Below are positions 15,790 through 24,329 of a DNA stretch of 64,000 nucleotides, piece by piece (position 1 is the first letter of the stretch; every line of letters begins with the position of its first letter). Both the position numbers and the translations under genes were made by a program. The notes below the pieces were generated by a model. It had not been told where the DNA came from and ran no database searches. It worked only from the letters and a program-made list of their open reading frames with translations. This stretch comes from Actinocorallia herbida. GTDB taxonomy: Bacteria > Actinomycetota > Actinomycetes > Streptosporangiales > Streptosporangiaceae. The stretch spans positions 7,502,001 to 7,566,000 of the forward strand of contig NZ_RJKE01000001.1 of assembly GCF_003751225.1 (NCBI RefSeq). The letters are read 5' to 3'.

Positions 15790-16671
15790 GTGAGCCAACC
15801 GGACGAGTCAGGGCCCGCGGGCCCCCCGCCACCCGGCCCCGCCGCGCACGGGCCCCACGACGCCGACGTGACCGCGCCCGGGGCTGCGCAGGCCGATGCG
15901 CCGGAGCCGGAGCGCCGACGCCAGGATCGCCGCCGGTCCCCGCGTCAGTGGTCCAGCCGCATCACGCTGGCGGTGGTCGTCGTGGGAATCCTGGTCACCC
16001 CCTACTTCATGCTGAGCTCGGGCCGGGAGGCCCACAACCGCTACACCCAAGCCGTCGAACAACTCACCTCCGACCGCAGCGAAACCCGCACCGCCGCCAT
16101 CCACGCCTTGGCGCGCGTCGCCAGGGATTCTCCCCCGGACCGGCTCGCCGTCCGCGACACCCTGGCCGCCTACATCCGCGAAAACAGCCCCGCCACCGAC
16201 GAGGGGCTCCTGCCGACACTCGACCCCGAGATCGCCTCCGCCCTCACCGTCCTGGCCGACCTCTCCACCGACCCCGCCGACGACCCGCCCCTGGACCTCC
16301 GCGCCATCCACGCGCCCCACTCCTCCCTGGCCAAAGCGAACCTGAACGGCGCGTACCTGAACGGCGCGTACCTGAACGAAGCGAACCTGACCGGCGCGAA
16401 CCTGAGCGGCGCGGACCTGCACATCGCGAACCTGTTCGGCGCGAACCTGGAAGGCGCGGACCTGCGCGGCGCATACCTGAGCAACGCGACCCTGAGCGGC
16501 GCGACCCTGGACGGCGCGCATCTACGCGGCGCGACCCTGGACGGCACCGACCTGAGCGGTGTGAACCTGCGTGGCGCGGATCTGCGCGGCGTGAATCTGA
16601 GCACGGCGCGAGGGATAGTACCGAACGAGATCCGGGCGGTGGCGGTGACGGACGGCTCAACGCTGTTCTGA
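15790..16671 (+). CDS. Membrane-anchored pentapeptide-repeat protein
   Basis: A 293-aa protein from GTG 15790. A Pro/Ala-rich disordered N terminus with a basic RRRQDRRR patch (about 1-55) precedes one transmembrane helix (ITLAVVVVGILVTPYFML), a helical middle domain (about 80-170), and about 20 pentapeptide repeats of the A(N/D)LxG type (about 175-275). The repeats should form a right-handed quadrilateral beta helix. Soluble members of this family can protect gyrase, but membrane-anchored actinobacterial versions like this have no established role. Neighbours give no clue. Confidence 0.85.
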   Translation: MSQPDESGPAGPPPPGPAAHGPHDADVTAPGAAQADAPEPERRRQDRRRSPRQWSSRITLAVVVVGILVTPYFMLSSGREAHNRYTQAVEQLTSDRSETRTAAIHALARVARDSPPDRLAVRDTLAAYIRENSPATDEGLLPTLDPEIASALTVLADLSTDPADDPPLDLRAIHAPHSSLAKANLNGAYLNGAYLNEANLTGANLSGADLHIANLFGANLEGADLRGAYLSNATLSGATLDGAHLRGATLDGTDLSGVNLRGADLRGVNLSTARGIVPNEIRAVAVTDGSTLF

Positions 16672-16776
16672 GGCGAGGTCGGCGGCCCCGCCGACGGCCG
16701 GAAACCCGTGGACGGTGCCGCGCACCGGACGGCTTCGCCTCGGCTGGCCGTCGTTGCGCGAACCTAAGATCAGCGC

Positions 16777-17106
16777 ATGTCGTAAGACGTCTATTTCTGG
16801 AAGAGCGCCGAGGGTGATCCCGGCGATGTGTGCGGGGAGCCGGCGGACGAGGAGGGCGACTCCGTCAAGCCGGGTCCGGACGTCTTCCGGTTTCGGGAGC
16901 AGCTCTTGGGACTGTGGCCGGATCTGGCGGACCGGATCTCTCCCTGGGCCGCCGACCCGGGATGGCGGCAGCCGTCGGGGCGCGAGGACCTCGCCGCTTA
17001 CTACGTCGGCCTGACCCTGTCTTGGAGCATCGCCGAGGACACACTCCAAGCCATGATCGACCTGGCCGAAGCCCACCCTCGGTCACCTACGACCCCTAGA
17101 GCATGA
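16777..17106 (+). pseudogene. Hypothetical protein gene with TAA at codon 3
   Basis: From ATG 16777 the frame reads M-S-stop-D-V-Y-F-W-K and then stays open to 17106 with protein-like sequence (FRFREQLLGLWPDLADRISPW, AAYYVGLTLSWSIAEDTL). Related actinobacterial proteins, as I recall them, begin MSHDVYFW-like, so a codon near His3 appears changed to TAA. Either the gene is inactivated or translation starts at a downstream GTG such as 16828, giving 92 residues. The function of the family is unknown. Confidence 0.5.
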
Positions 17107-17191
17107 GCGTGCTCACCTGACTCACCGCCGACCACGGATAGAGGCTCGGGTCGGAGAATGAGTTCGCGGTGGGGTGGTCGTTCTCGGGCTG

Positions 17192-17731
17192 TCAGCGGTG
17201 GTGGAGGAGCCTGGCCAGGGTGCGGCCCATCGGGGTCTGTTGGTATGCGCTTGTGAGGGGGGCTGTGCCGGTCATGGCGTGGTGGCCTAGGAGCCAGTAG
17301 GCGTCGGTCTCGGTGCCGTCCCACAGGGGGGTCATGCCGTCCAGGGAGGGTGTCTTGCGGGCGGCGGGCGGTTTGCCCGCGTTGAGAAGGGCCGCGTCGG
17401 CGGGGCAGCAGGCGACGGGGCGGGGGGCCGCGTCGGCCGGGCGCCACACTGCCTGCCTGGAGGCGGGCGGGTGATACGGGTCGAAGACGCAGGGGCGGTG
17501 GTCCGGGTCGTGCCGCAGCCGCGCGACGGCGATCTCCGCGGCGAACAGTTCGACGAGGCCGCTTTTCAGGTGGAGGTCCGCCGGCTCCTCGAGCGCCCGC
17601 CACTGGTCGCGGTGCAGGCGTGCGGCGGGGATCTCCGCGCCCACGGCGCCTTCGGCCTCCTCCAGTTCGCGGTCGTACGTGTCCATCATGTACTTGGCCA
17701 GTGCCCGGCCCCGTGCGATCCCTTTACTCAC
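17192..17731 (-). CDS. Hypothetical protein
   Basis: A 179-aa protein starting at GTG 17731. The first 80 residues are helical and charged (ALAKYMMDTYDRELEEAE, ELFAAEIAVARLRHD); the rest is Pro/Ala-rich with a conserved-looking end (GTETDAYWLLGHHAMTG, MGRTLARLLHHR). No domain is recognised. It stands alone between two accessory genes. Confidence 0.5.
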   Translation of the reverse strand: MSKGIARGRALAKYMMDTYDRELEEAEGAVGAEIPAARLHRDQWRALEEPADLHLKSGLVELFAAEIAVARLRHDPDHRPCVFDPYHPPASRQAVWRPADAAPRPVACCPADAALLNAGKPPAARKTPSLDGMTPLWDGTETDAYWLLGHHAMTGTAPLTSAYQQTPMGRTLARLLHHR

Positions 17732-17903
17732 GCAGATATGGACGCACCGGGCATCTCGCCGGTTCGCCGGGGTCCCCGGAGGCGCGGTTCGTCACGAGGC
17801 GTTGCGGCCGTAGGCGGGTGTCGCGGCCGGAAGCCTCAAGGGGACGAAGAGCGACGACTCCAGGTCGCGGCCGCGGAAGGCCGGGTCAGCACGGTGAGGG
17901 GTG

Positions 17904-18473
17904 TCAGGAGCGGGTGCCGGGGTGTCGGGCGCGGAGTTCGTCCTCGTTGATGATCTGGTCTATGCCGGGGAGCGGGGAAAGGGCGGCTTCGATGGTGGGG
18001 ACGTCGGCGGGGTCCGCACGGATGCGGAAGGAGTCCGGGATGTCCCCGGGCTCGGCCGCGGCGATCATCCCCGGCGTGTCGGCGAAGAGGACGCGGAAGC
18101 GTTCGAAAGCCTCCTCGCTGGACTCGTAGCGGAAGCCGTGGACTTCCGGGAGGGAGGACAGGCGGGCGGCGACCGCGTCGCGCTGGGCGGGGGTGGTGTC
18201 CTTGCCGCCGCAGGTGGGCTGGGACGACGTGCGGACGCACAGGTAAGCGGTGAGTTGGAAGGTGCCGGCGGGAGGCGCGGCGGCCTCGGTGCGAACGGGG
18301 TCGGGGGCGGCCAGATAGGCGATGGACGCGACCACGGCGGCCGAGGCCAGGGCCGCGGCCAGAGGACGGGGAAGGAGGCGGCGGGTGGTGGGGGCGGCGA
18401 AGTCGGGAACGCGCTCGATGGTTCGGGCGGTCGCCGTGAGGGTGTCGCGGAGGCGGTTCTCGGTGGGGGTCAT
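17904..18473 (-). CDS. Membrane protein with FtsX-like extracellular domain
   Basis: A 189-aa protein whose ATG overlaps the stop of the sigma factor gene in an ATGA, so the two are co-translated. It has a cytoplasmic N terminus (about 1-35), one transmembrane helix (LAAALASAAVVASIAYLAA) and an outside domain resembling the FtsX ectodomain: LTAYLCVRTSS, PTCGGKDTT, LSSLPEVHGFRYESSEEAF and MIAAAEPGDIPDSFRI. The permease part of FtsX is missing. Pairing with an ECF sigma factor suggests a sensory or anti-sigma-like role, but it lacks a recognisable anti-sigma zinc motif; that role is inferred from linkage. Confidence 0.75.
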   Translation of the reverse strand: MTPTENRLRDTLTATARTIERVPDFAAPTTRRLLPRPLAAALASAAVVASIAYLAAPDPVRTEAAAPPAGTFQLTAYLCVRTSSQPTCGGKDTTPAQRDAVAARLSSLPEVHGFRYESSEEAFERFRVLFADTPGMIAAAEPGDIPDSFRIRADPADVPTIEAALSPLPGIDQIINEDELRARHPGTRS

Positions 18474-18982
18474 CGCTGGGGCTCCAGGTGGCGGGAGAGG
18501 GATGCGAGGGCGCGGGAGACCGTGGATTTGGCGGTGCCGCGGCTGATGCCCATCGCGGTGGCCGTCTCCTCCTCCGACAGGTCGAGGAAGTAGCGCAGGA
18601 CGAGGGCTTCGCGCTGGCGCGGGGCGAGGCGGTGAAGGGCGGCGAGCACCTCGCGGCGGTCCTCGCCGAGGATCGCCTCGGACTCGGCCGACCAGACGGG
18701 CGGCTCCAGCGCGCCGAGGAACGGGAGGCGTCTTCGGCGCAGCAGCGAACGGCACCGGTTGAGGACCGCGGAGCGGACGTAAGGGAGGGCCTTCGACGGG
18801 TCCCGCAAGGACGGCCAGCGTCTGTAGAGCCCAAGGAACGCCTCCTGGACGACGTCCTGGGCCGCCTCCCTGTCGCCGACCATGAGGAACGCCATCCGGG
18901 TGAGCCCCAAGGCGTGTTCCCGGTAGAGCGAGGAGAACGACCCCTCGTCCGCGCGGCGGGGGGCCGTCGTTTCAGTGGTCAT
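18470..18982 (-). CDS. ECF RNA polymerase sigma factor (SigE-family-like)
   Basis: A 170-aa sigma-70-family factor from ATG 18982. Region 2 contains LYREHALGLTRMAFLMVGDREAAQDVVQEAFLGLY in two adjoining blocks (residues about 18-52), with the conserved DVVQEAF core helix. Region 4 contains LAPRQREALVLRYFLDLSEEE and a helix-turn-helix ending GTAKSTVSRAL. It should direct RNA polymerase to a small regulon. It is translationally coupled to the FtsX-ectodomain membrane protein, a linkage seen in other actinobacteria. Confidence 0.88.
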   Translation of the reverse strand: MTTETTAPRRADEGSFSSLYREHALGLTRMAFLMVGDREAAQDVVQEAFLGLYRRWPSLRDPSKALPYVRSAVLNRCRSLLRRRRLPFLGALEPPVWSAESEAILGEDRREVLAALHRLAPRQREALVLRYFLDLSEEETATAMGISRGTAKSTVSRALASLSRHLEPQR

Positions 18983-19494
18983 GTCCCAGAGACGCCGCAC
19001 CGCCCCGGAGGTTGCCTCCCCGGAGCGGAATTCTCGCAGACGGAGGGCTCGGGCGGAGCTCGGCGACCGGCCCCTCCGCACTGGGGGCGAAGGGGAGAAG
19101 GCCCCCTGCGCCAACAGGAGGGCCTTCTCGAGTGACGGCGTCCGGCTCAACAGACGTGCGTCGCCGCCCCGCCGCAAGAGCGCGGGGCCACCCCCACTGT
19201 GCTTCTCGTCGGTGCCATCCACGAATCGCGGCGTGCGGTAGCCGCCATCTCATCGTCCGGATGGAGCCCTCAACAGGGGCAAGGGAGAATGTTCGACATT
19301 TTCCGGATCGGATTCCGCAGGAAAACACAAGACGATAATTGTTCGGTATCTCCTGCTTGATTTGGTTCTGGTGAGGTTTCAGAGGATCCTGGGTCCGGGC
19401 TCCAGAAGCCGGACAGCGCCAACTGTCCGGGAATCGCTTCTGTACCAGAAAGTCACTGAATGTCCGGCTCAATGAACTGCAAAGGAGCAGATTC
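18983..19494. other. Gap with hairpin upstream of the sigma gene
   Basis: No gene is supported in these 512 bp between the divergent sigma factor and small membrane protein. A strong hairpin, GAGAAGGCCCCCTG (19095-19108) with CAGGAGGGCCTTCTC (19115-19129), has a single-base bulge and looks like a terminator, which is odd between divergent genes. The segment 19260-19490 is AT-richer and probably holds promoters. AAAGGAGCAG just before 19495 is a ribosome binding site. Confidence 0.5.
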
Positions 19495-19863
19495 GTGCGC
19501 ACATCGGTGTGCTCTGCCTTCATGCCCGAGGTCCATTTCGGGCTTCTGGTCCTCGCGACGGTGGCCGGTGGCACCCTCACCCTCTCGGGAACACCGCTAG
19601 GCGAGGCATTCATCATCGTCATGGCGACCCTGGTCGGCGGCGTGGAGGTCTCCCGCCGTGTCACCGGATCTCTGCCGTGGGTCCGCATCAGGATCGCGGT
19701 CGTGATCCTGATCCTCGTGCTCGTGGTCGGACTCATCGTGGCCGGCTTCCCGCCTCTCATCGTCGTCTTGGGCCTCCTCGCGACCGCCGACGCGGTGGCC
19801 GGGGCCGCCCGACGACTCACCACCCCCGCAACCGTCGTACCCCTCACGGTCTTCGCCGCGTGA
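19495..19863 (+). CDS. Small membrane protein of the NB-ARC unit
   Basis: A 122-aa protein from GTG 19495, preceded by AAAGGAG. It has three or four hydrophobic helices (VHFGLLVLATVAGGTLTL, AFIIVMATLVGGV, VVILILVLVVGLIVAG, LIVVLGLLATADAVAG) and little else. It is followed 21 bp later by the HTH gene and then the NB-ARC gene, all in the same direction, so it probably belongs to one operon and could be a membrane partner or effector. No family is recognised. Confidence 0.6.
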   Translation: MRTSVCSAFMPEVHFGLLVLATVAGGTLTLSGTPLGEAFIIVMATLVGGVEVSRRVTGSLPWVRIRIAVVILILVLVVGLIVAGFPPLIVVLGLLATADAVAGAARRLTTPATVVPLTVFAA

Positions 19864-19883
19864 GGGGATCCTTCAAGCCCGTC

Positions 19884-20153
19884 ATGGCCCGTCCAGAAAA
19901 GCCCGTCACAGGCGACGAGCCCATCGCGCGATTCGCCAGGAGCCTGCGCGCCGAGCGGGAGCGCGCCGGGATCACCTACCGGGCCATGTCGATCCGCTGC
20001 CACTACGGCGTCACTTCATTGAGCCAGGCCGCCAGCGGGAGCAAGCTGCCCATCTGGCCGCTCGCGCAGGCGTATCTCACCGCGTGCGGTGTGCCCAAGG
20101 CCGACCTTCCCCGGTGGCACCGCCAATGGGAAGAAGCCGACCGATGTCGGTGA
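19884..20153 (+). CDS. Small XRE-like HTH protein
   Basis: An 89-aa protein from ATG 19884. The sequence (IARFARSLRAERERAGITY, SQAASGSKLPIWPLAQAYL, WHRQWEEAD) is that of the short XRE-type helix-turn-helix units common ahead of actinobacterial STAND proteins. It resembles residues 1-80 of the next protein, suggesting duplication. Its last 10 bp overlap the start of the NB-ARC gene, so the two are likely to be translated together. Confidence 0.65.
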   Translation: MARPEKPVTGDEPIARFARSLRAERERAGITYRAMSIRCHYGVTSLSQAASGSKLPIWPLAQAYLTACGVPKADLPRWHRQWEEADRCR

Positions 20154-23100
20154 CGGATCCCGGATTCACCGACGCCCGCAGGTCCGTCGCCGCGTTCGCG
20201 CGCGGCCTGCGGGCGGTCCGCGAGAAGGCGGGCACGCCGCCGTACCGCAGCATGGCACGGCTGGCCAACTGCTCGGTCTCCAGTCTGGCCACGGTGACGC
20301 GAGAGGACCGCCTGCCCACATGGGAGATCGTCGAAGGATTCCTGCGGGCGTGCGCCGTCGAGCCCGGCGATCTCGAGCTCTGGCACCGACGCTGGGTCGA
20401 CGCGCGCTCGCTCCGCGACGAGTTCGGGCTGCGCACGACGGGGCGAAGCGACGGTCCAAGACAGCTGTTCGCCGCGCGTCTGAGCCGTCTGTTCGTTCTC
20501 GCGGGATCCCCGCCGATGCGCACGGTCATCGCACGCAGCCAGCACCTGCGCTCCCCCGGGCGAGAACCGCAGCTCAGCGTGCAACGGGTCAGCGATTGGC
20601 GCAGAGGGATCTCCATTCCCACGGATCTCAGCGCGCTTCTCGCCCTTGTCCGGGCTCTCGGTCTGGTGCACGCCCAGACAGGTGGGTACACGACACCGGA
20701 ATTCGAACTACTGCTGGATCCCGAGGAATGGCGGCGGCTGTGGCGAGAATGCCGCGCTGAGAAGAAGACCCAGTCGTCGCCGAGCAGGACTCGGATCGGC
20801 GTGCTTCCGCAATTCGCCGACGCCTTCGTCAGCAGGCAGATCGACGCCGAACTCGAGGCGCGCTTCTCCCGGGCGGACGCGGCGCCCACGCAGGTGCTCA
20901 CGGGCATGGGCGGGGTCGGCAAGACGCAGATCGCCGCCGCCTGCGCCAAGCGCGCCTGGCAGCGCGGAACGTTCGAGGCGCTCGTCTGGGTGGACGCCTC
21001 CCGCCGCGCGACGATCAAGGGAGGCTATGCCGCGGCCGCCCAAAGGCTTGACCTCTGCCTCGGCGATGATCCTGACCAGGGCTCCCATGCCTTTCTCGAA
21101 TGGGTGCAGGCTTCGACGACACCGTGCCTGATCGTCCTGGACGGTCTGCGCGACCCCGCAGATCTGCGCGATCTGTGGCCCGCCGCCGCGGGCGCGCACC
21201 GCGTCATCGTCACCACCCGCCGACGCGACGCCTCACTTTCCGGGTATGGGCGGCAGTTCCTCGACATTCCCGTGTTCACCTTGCCCGAGGCGAAGACCTA
21301 TCTGACGGCGCAGTCCACCGTTCGTGGAAGTGCCGAGACCTCGGCGAATCTGGAGGCGCTCGCCGAGGGTCTGGGCTTTCTGCCGATGGCTCTCGCCCAA
21401 GCCTCCATCGTGCTCCGCGATCTCGACCAGAGCTGCGCGACGTACCTGACCCGGCTCGCCGACCCCCGTCTGCGCCTGGCACAGCTGCTGCCCACACCGG
21501 ATGCCCTCCCCGACGATCACCATCACACCGTCGACGCGGTGTGGAACTCCTCGATAGATCTCGCGGACCGCGCTCGTCCCGCCGGAATGGCGGGGCCTCT
21601 GCTGAACGTCCTGGCGATGCTCGCGCCCGATGGCGTCCCCACCGAGATCCTTCGCAGCTCCGCGCTGCGCGCCCACCTGGCCGCCCGTGACCCCGCGCCG
21701 GAGAATCTCCCCTCCCCCCATGCCGATGAAGCGGCCGAAGGGCTGCGCGTCCTGCACCGCCTCGGCCTCATCACCATCACCGACGGCGCCGACTCCCCGC
21801 ACTCCGAGATCAGGCTTCACAGGCTCCTCCAGCGCACGGTTCGCGAAAGGCTCCCCGCGGAGCGGTTCACCGAGGCGGCGCTCGTCGCGGCGGACGCGCT
21901 ACGGGAAGTTTGGCCGGAGAGCGAGGCGCACCCCCTTGCCAAAGCCCTGCGCGAGAACACCGTGGCGCTCCGCTCGGTCGCCGAGTCCGCGCTCTGGCGG
22001 CCTGACGGCGCCCATCCCGTGGTCGCGCACCTGATCGCCAGCCTCGGCGCGGTGGGCGAGGCCGTCGCCGCCCGCATCGAGTGCGCCAAGGTCGTGGCCT
22101 CCGCGGAACGCCTGCTCGTTCCCGACCACCCTTACACGCTCACCGTCCGGGCTGCCCTCGCCCTGTGGGTGGGGGAGGCCGGCGACGCCCAGGCGGCCAT
22201 CGACGCCTACGCACGCCTGCTCGCCGATCGCGTCCACGTCCTCGGACCCGACCACCCCGACACCCTCGCCACCCGCCACCACCTGGCCCACTGGAGAGCC
22301 AGAGCAGGGGACATCACAGGAGCCATCACCACCGCAGAAGACCTCCTCACCCAACGAATCCGCCTCCTCGGCAACGACCACCCCGACACCCTCGCCACCC
22401 GCGAGGCGCTGGCCTGCTGGACGGCCTGGACCGGGGACCCGGCGGGCGCGGCCTCCCTCGCCTCGACGCTGCTCGCCGATCGTGTCCGTGTCCTCGGACC
22501 CGACCACCCCGACACCCTCGCCACCCGCCACCACCTGGCCGACTGGACCGGGGCGATCGGCGACGCGCGCAGCGCGGCCGAGCGGCACGCACGGCTCCTG
22601 GCGGACCGCCAGCGACTCCTCGGCCCGAGGCATCCGGACGTCCTGGCCAGCCGCGACGCGTACGCCCTGTGGGTGGGGGAGGCCGGCGACGCCCAGGCGG
22701 CCATCGACGCCTACGCACGCCTGCTCGCCGATCGCGTCCACGTCCTCGGACCCGACCACCCCGACACCCTCGCCACCCGCCACCACCTGGCCCACTGGAG
22801 AGCCAGAGCAGGGGACATCACAGGAGCCATCACCACCGCAGAAGACCTCCTCACCCAACGAATCCGCCTCCTCGGCAACGACCACCCCGACACCGCGGCC
22901 GTCAGGGCGGATCTGGCCCGTTGGCAGGAGCTGGCCGGGCTCTCCCCGCTTCCGCAGGGCAAGCGTTCCAGCGCAGGGTCGCTCGCCCTCCGGGTGCTCC
23001 TCGGTGCCCGGCTTCGCGGCCTCCGCGAGGCCAAGGGCATCTCCCGGGCGAAGGCCGGGCAGGCCCTCCGCGCGTCAGGTTCCAAGATCAGCCGGATGGA

Positions 23101-23827
23101 GAGCGGCGAGGTGCTCTTCCGGCACCGGGATGTCGTCGATCTCCTCTCCCTGTACGGCGTGACGGACTCCGAAAAGCGCAGGGAGATGGCGGAGCTCACC
23201 AAACGCTCCAACGCACGCAACTGGTGGCGTGAGTACAGAGACGTGGTGCCACGCTGGTTCGAGAGCTACATCGGCCTCGAGGATTCCGCGATCCGCATCC
23301 GCCTGTACGAGGCGCACCTCGTCCCGAGTCTGCTGCGGACCGAGGACTACGAGAGGCAGGTCACTCGCCTCAGTGATCGCCGGATCTCCCCGGCTGAGAT
23401 CGACAGGAGGATCGAGGTGCTCGCCGCGCGACAGCGCCTGCTCGTCTCCGACCAGGCGCCGCACTACTGGGCGATCATCGACGAGGCCGTGCTGCGCCGT
23501 GGTTTCGGCAGGCGGGGTGGAAGGAAGATGATGCGCGCTCAGCTGAGGCGGCTGATCGAGCTGAACGAACGACCCAACGTGATCGTACAGATACTCCCGC
23601 TCACCCACGGCGAGCGGGGGACCGCGGTCGGCTCCTTCAACGTCCTTCGCTTCGCCGAGCCGGAGCTGCCCGACATCGTCTATCTCGAGCAGCTCACCAG
23701 CGCGCTCTACCTCGACCGGCGCCACGACACCGACAGCTACCTGGCCGCCATGGAGACGCTGGCCCTGGAGGCCCATCCCCACACGCGCACCGAGCGCATT
23801 CTGACCGCCATCCACGACGAGCTGTGA
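20144..23827 (+). CDS. NB-ARC/TPR STAND ATPase fused to XRE-DUF5753 regulator
   Basis: A 1227-aa multidomain protein. Residues about 5-85 and 95-190 are XRE-like helix-turn-helix regions. The NB-ARC ATPase follows: Walker A GMGGVGKT (about 254), Walker B LIVLDGL (about 328), VIVTTRRRD, the FLPMALAQA (GxP) motif and LHRLLQRTV (MHD position). Kinesin-light-chain-like TPRs span about 660-930, with repeated GPDHPDTLATR. Residues about 945-1005 form another XRE domain (GSKISRMESGE), and about 1015-1227 match DUF5753, the Scr1-type domain (RIRLYEAHLVPSLLRTEDY, LIELNERPNVIVQILPL). The two halves are usually separate genes. It could be a signalling or antiphage switch; that is inference. It overlaps the upstream HTH gene by 10 bp. 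Confidence 0.85.
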   Translation: MSVTDPGFTDARRSVAAFARGLRAVREKAGTPPYRSMARLANCSVSSLATVTREDRLPTWEIVEGFLRACAVEPGDLELWHRRWVDARSLRDEFGLRTTGRSDGPRQLFAARLSRLFVLAGSPPMRTVIARSQHLRSPGREPQLSVQRVSDWRRGISIPTDLSALLALVRALGLVHAQTGGYTTPEFELLLDPEEWRRLWRECRAEKKTQSSPSRTRIGVLPQFADAFVSRQIDAELEARFSRADAAPTQVLTGMGGVGKTQIAAACAKRAWQRGTFEALVWVDASRRATIKGGYAAAAQRLDLCLGDDPDQGSHAFLEWVQASTTPCLIVLDGLRDPADLRDLWPAAAGAHRVIVTTRRRDASLSGYGRQFLDIPVFTLPEAKTYLTAQSTVRGSAETSANLEALAEGLGFLPMALAQASIVLRDLDQSCATYLTRLADPRLRLAQLLPTPDALPDDHHHTVDAVWNSSIDLADRARPAGMAGPLLNVLAMLAPDGVPTEILRSSALRAHLAARDPAPENLPSPHADEAAEGLRVLHRLGLITITDGADSPHSEIRLHRLLQRTVRERLPAERFTEAALVAADALREVWPESEAHPLAKALRENTVALRSVAESALWRPDGAHPVVAHLIASLGAVGEAVAARIECAKVVASAERLLVPDHPYTLTVRAALALWVGEAGDAQAAIDAYARLLADRVHVLGPDHPDTLATRHHLAHWRARAGDITGAITTAEDLLTQRIRLLGNDHPDTLATREALACWTAWTGDPAGAASLASTLLADRVRVLGPDHPDTLATRHHLADWTGAIGDARSAAERHARLLADRQRLLGPRHPDVLASRDAYALWVGEAGDAQAAIDAYARLLADRVHVLGPDHPDTLATRHHLAHWRARAGDITGAITTAEDLLTQRIRLLGNDHPDTAAVRADLARWQELAGLSPLPQGKRSSAGSLALRVLLGARLRGLREAKGISRAKAGQALRASGSKISRMESGEVLFRHRDVVDLLSLYGVTDSEKRREMAELTKRSNARNWWREYRDVVPRWFESYIGLEDSAIRIRLYEAHLVPSLLRTEDYERQVTRLSDRRISPAEIDRRIEVLAARQRLLVSDQAPHYWAIIDEAVLRRGFGRRGGRKMMRAQLRRLIELNERPNVIVQILPLTHGERGTAVGSFNVLRFAEPELPDIVYLEQLTSALYLDRRHDTDSYLAAMETLALEAHPHTRTERILTAIHDEL
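22159..22390 (+). repeat. 232-bp direct repeat, copy 1, in the TPR region
   Basis: Identical on inspection to 22663-22894, offset by 504 bp (168 codons), in frame. It encodes ALWVGEAGDAQAAIDAY through LLGNDHPDT. It contains AGA and other codons rare in the surrounding genes. Confidence 0.9.
22663..22894 (+). repeat. 232-bp direct repeat, copy 2, in the TPR region
   Basis: Second copy of 22159-22390. Recombination between the copies would remove exactly 168 codons and leave a shorter but open TPR array. Confidence 0.9.
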
Positions 23828-23908
23828 CCGCGGCCGGGCGGGGCCGTCTCCCGGCGCCTCCGCTCAGGAGAAGAACCGGAAGAGACCGGCTCCTCCTCAG
23901 GAGCGGTG

Positions 23909-24232
23909 TCAGACCGGGACGGTGGCCGAAGCGGCGGTGGCGATCTCGTCGACGGTCTCGAGGGGGATCGTGACGGCGAAGTCCCAGGTCTCGTCGTCCT
24001 GGCCGACGAGGATGACGGCGTTGCCCTCGTGCTGGACCCAGAACGCGGGGGCGCCCGCGCAGGTGCCCGCGCCGATGGACCCGGAGGTCTCCCAGTCGGT
24101 GTCGCGGATGCCGGTCAAGCGGGCGAACTCCGCGGGGATCGCCCGGATGTTGATCTCCCAGCCCGCGCCGCAGAGTTTCACCGTGGCGACCGGGTCCATG
24201 TCTCGCCCGGCCTCGAACGTCATGCTCACCAT
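23909..24232 (-). CDS. Hypothetical protein downstream of the NB-ARC gene
   Basis: A 107-aa protein; the start ATG 24232 is chosen because GGGAGGATG lies just upstream. The sequence (VKLCGAGWEINIRAIPAEF, APAFWVQHEGNAVILVGQD, TWDFAVTIPLETVDEI) is globular and mixed alpha/beta, without a signal peptide or known motif. It converges on the NB-ARC gene. It does not match the DUF397 proteins that often accompany DUF5753 regulators, so I do not call it their toxin. Confidence 0.6.
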   Translation of the reverse strand: MVSMTFEAGRDMDPVATVKLCGAGWEINIRAIPAEFARLTGIRDTDWETSGSIGAGTCAGAPAFWVQHEGNAVILVGQDDETWDFAVTIPLETVDEIATAASATVPV

Positions 24233-24329
24233 GGGCTCATCCTCCCGTATCGCGGCAAGTGAGATGTCCGCGGAGGCAGCCACTCAACCAGACATGGGGC
24301 CCACAGGGATCAAATACGGCGAAAACTCT

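Noticed and set aside
23909-24232. DUF397-type partner of the DUF5753 domain
   Set aside because: The sequence lacks the short WRKSSYS-like and FT-AEW-like features of DUF397.
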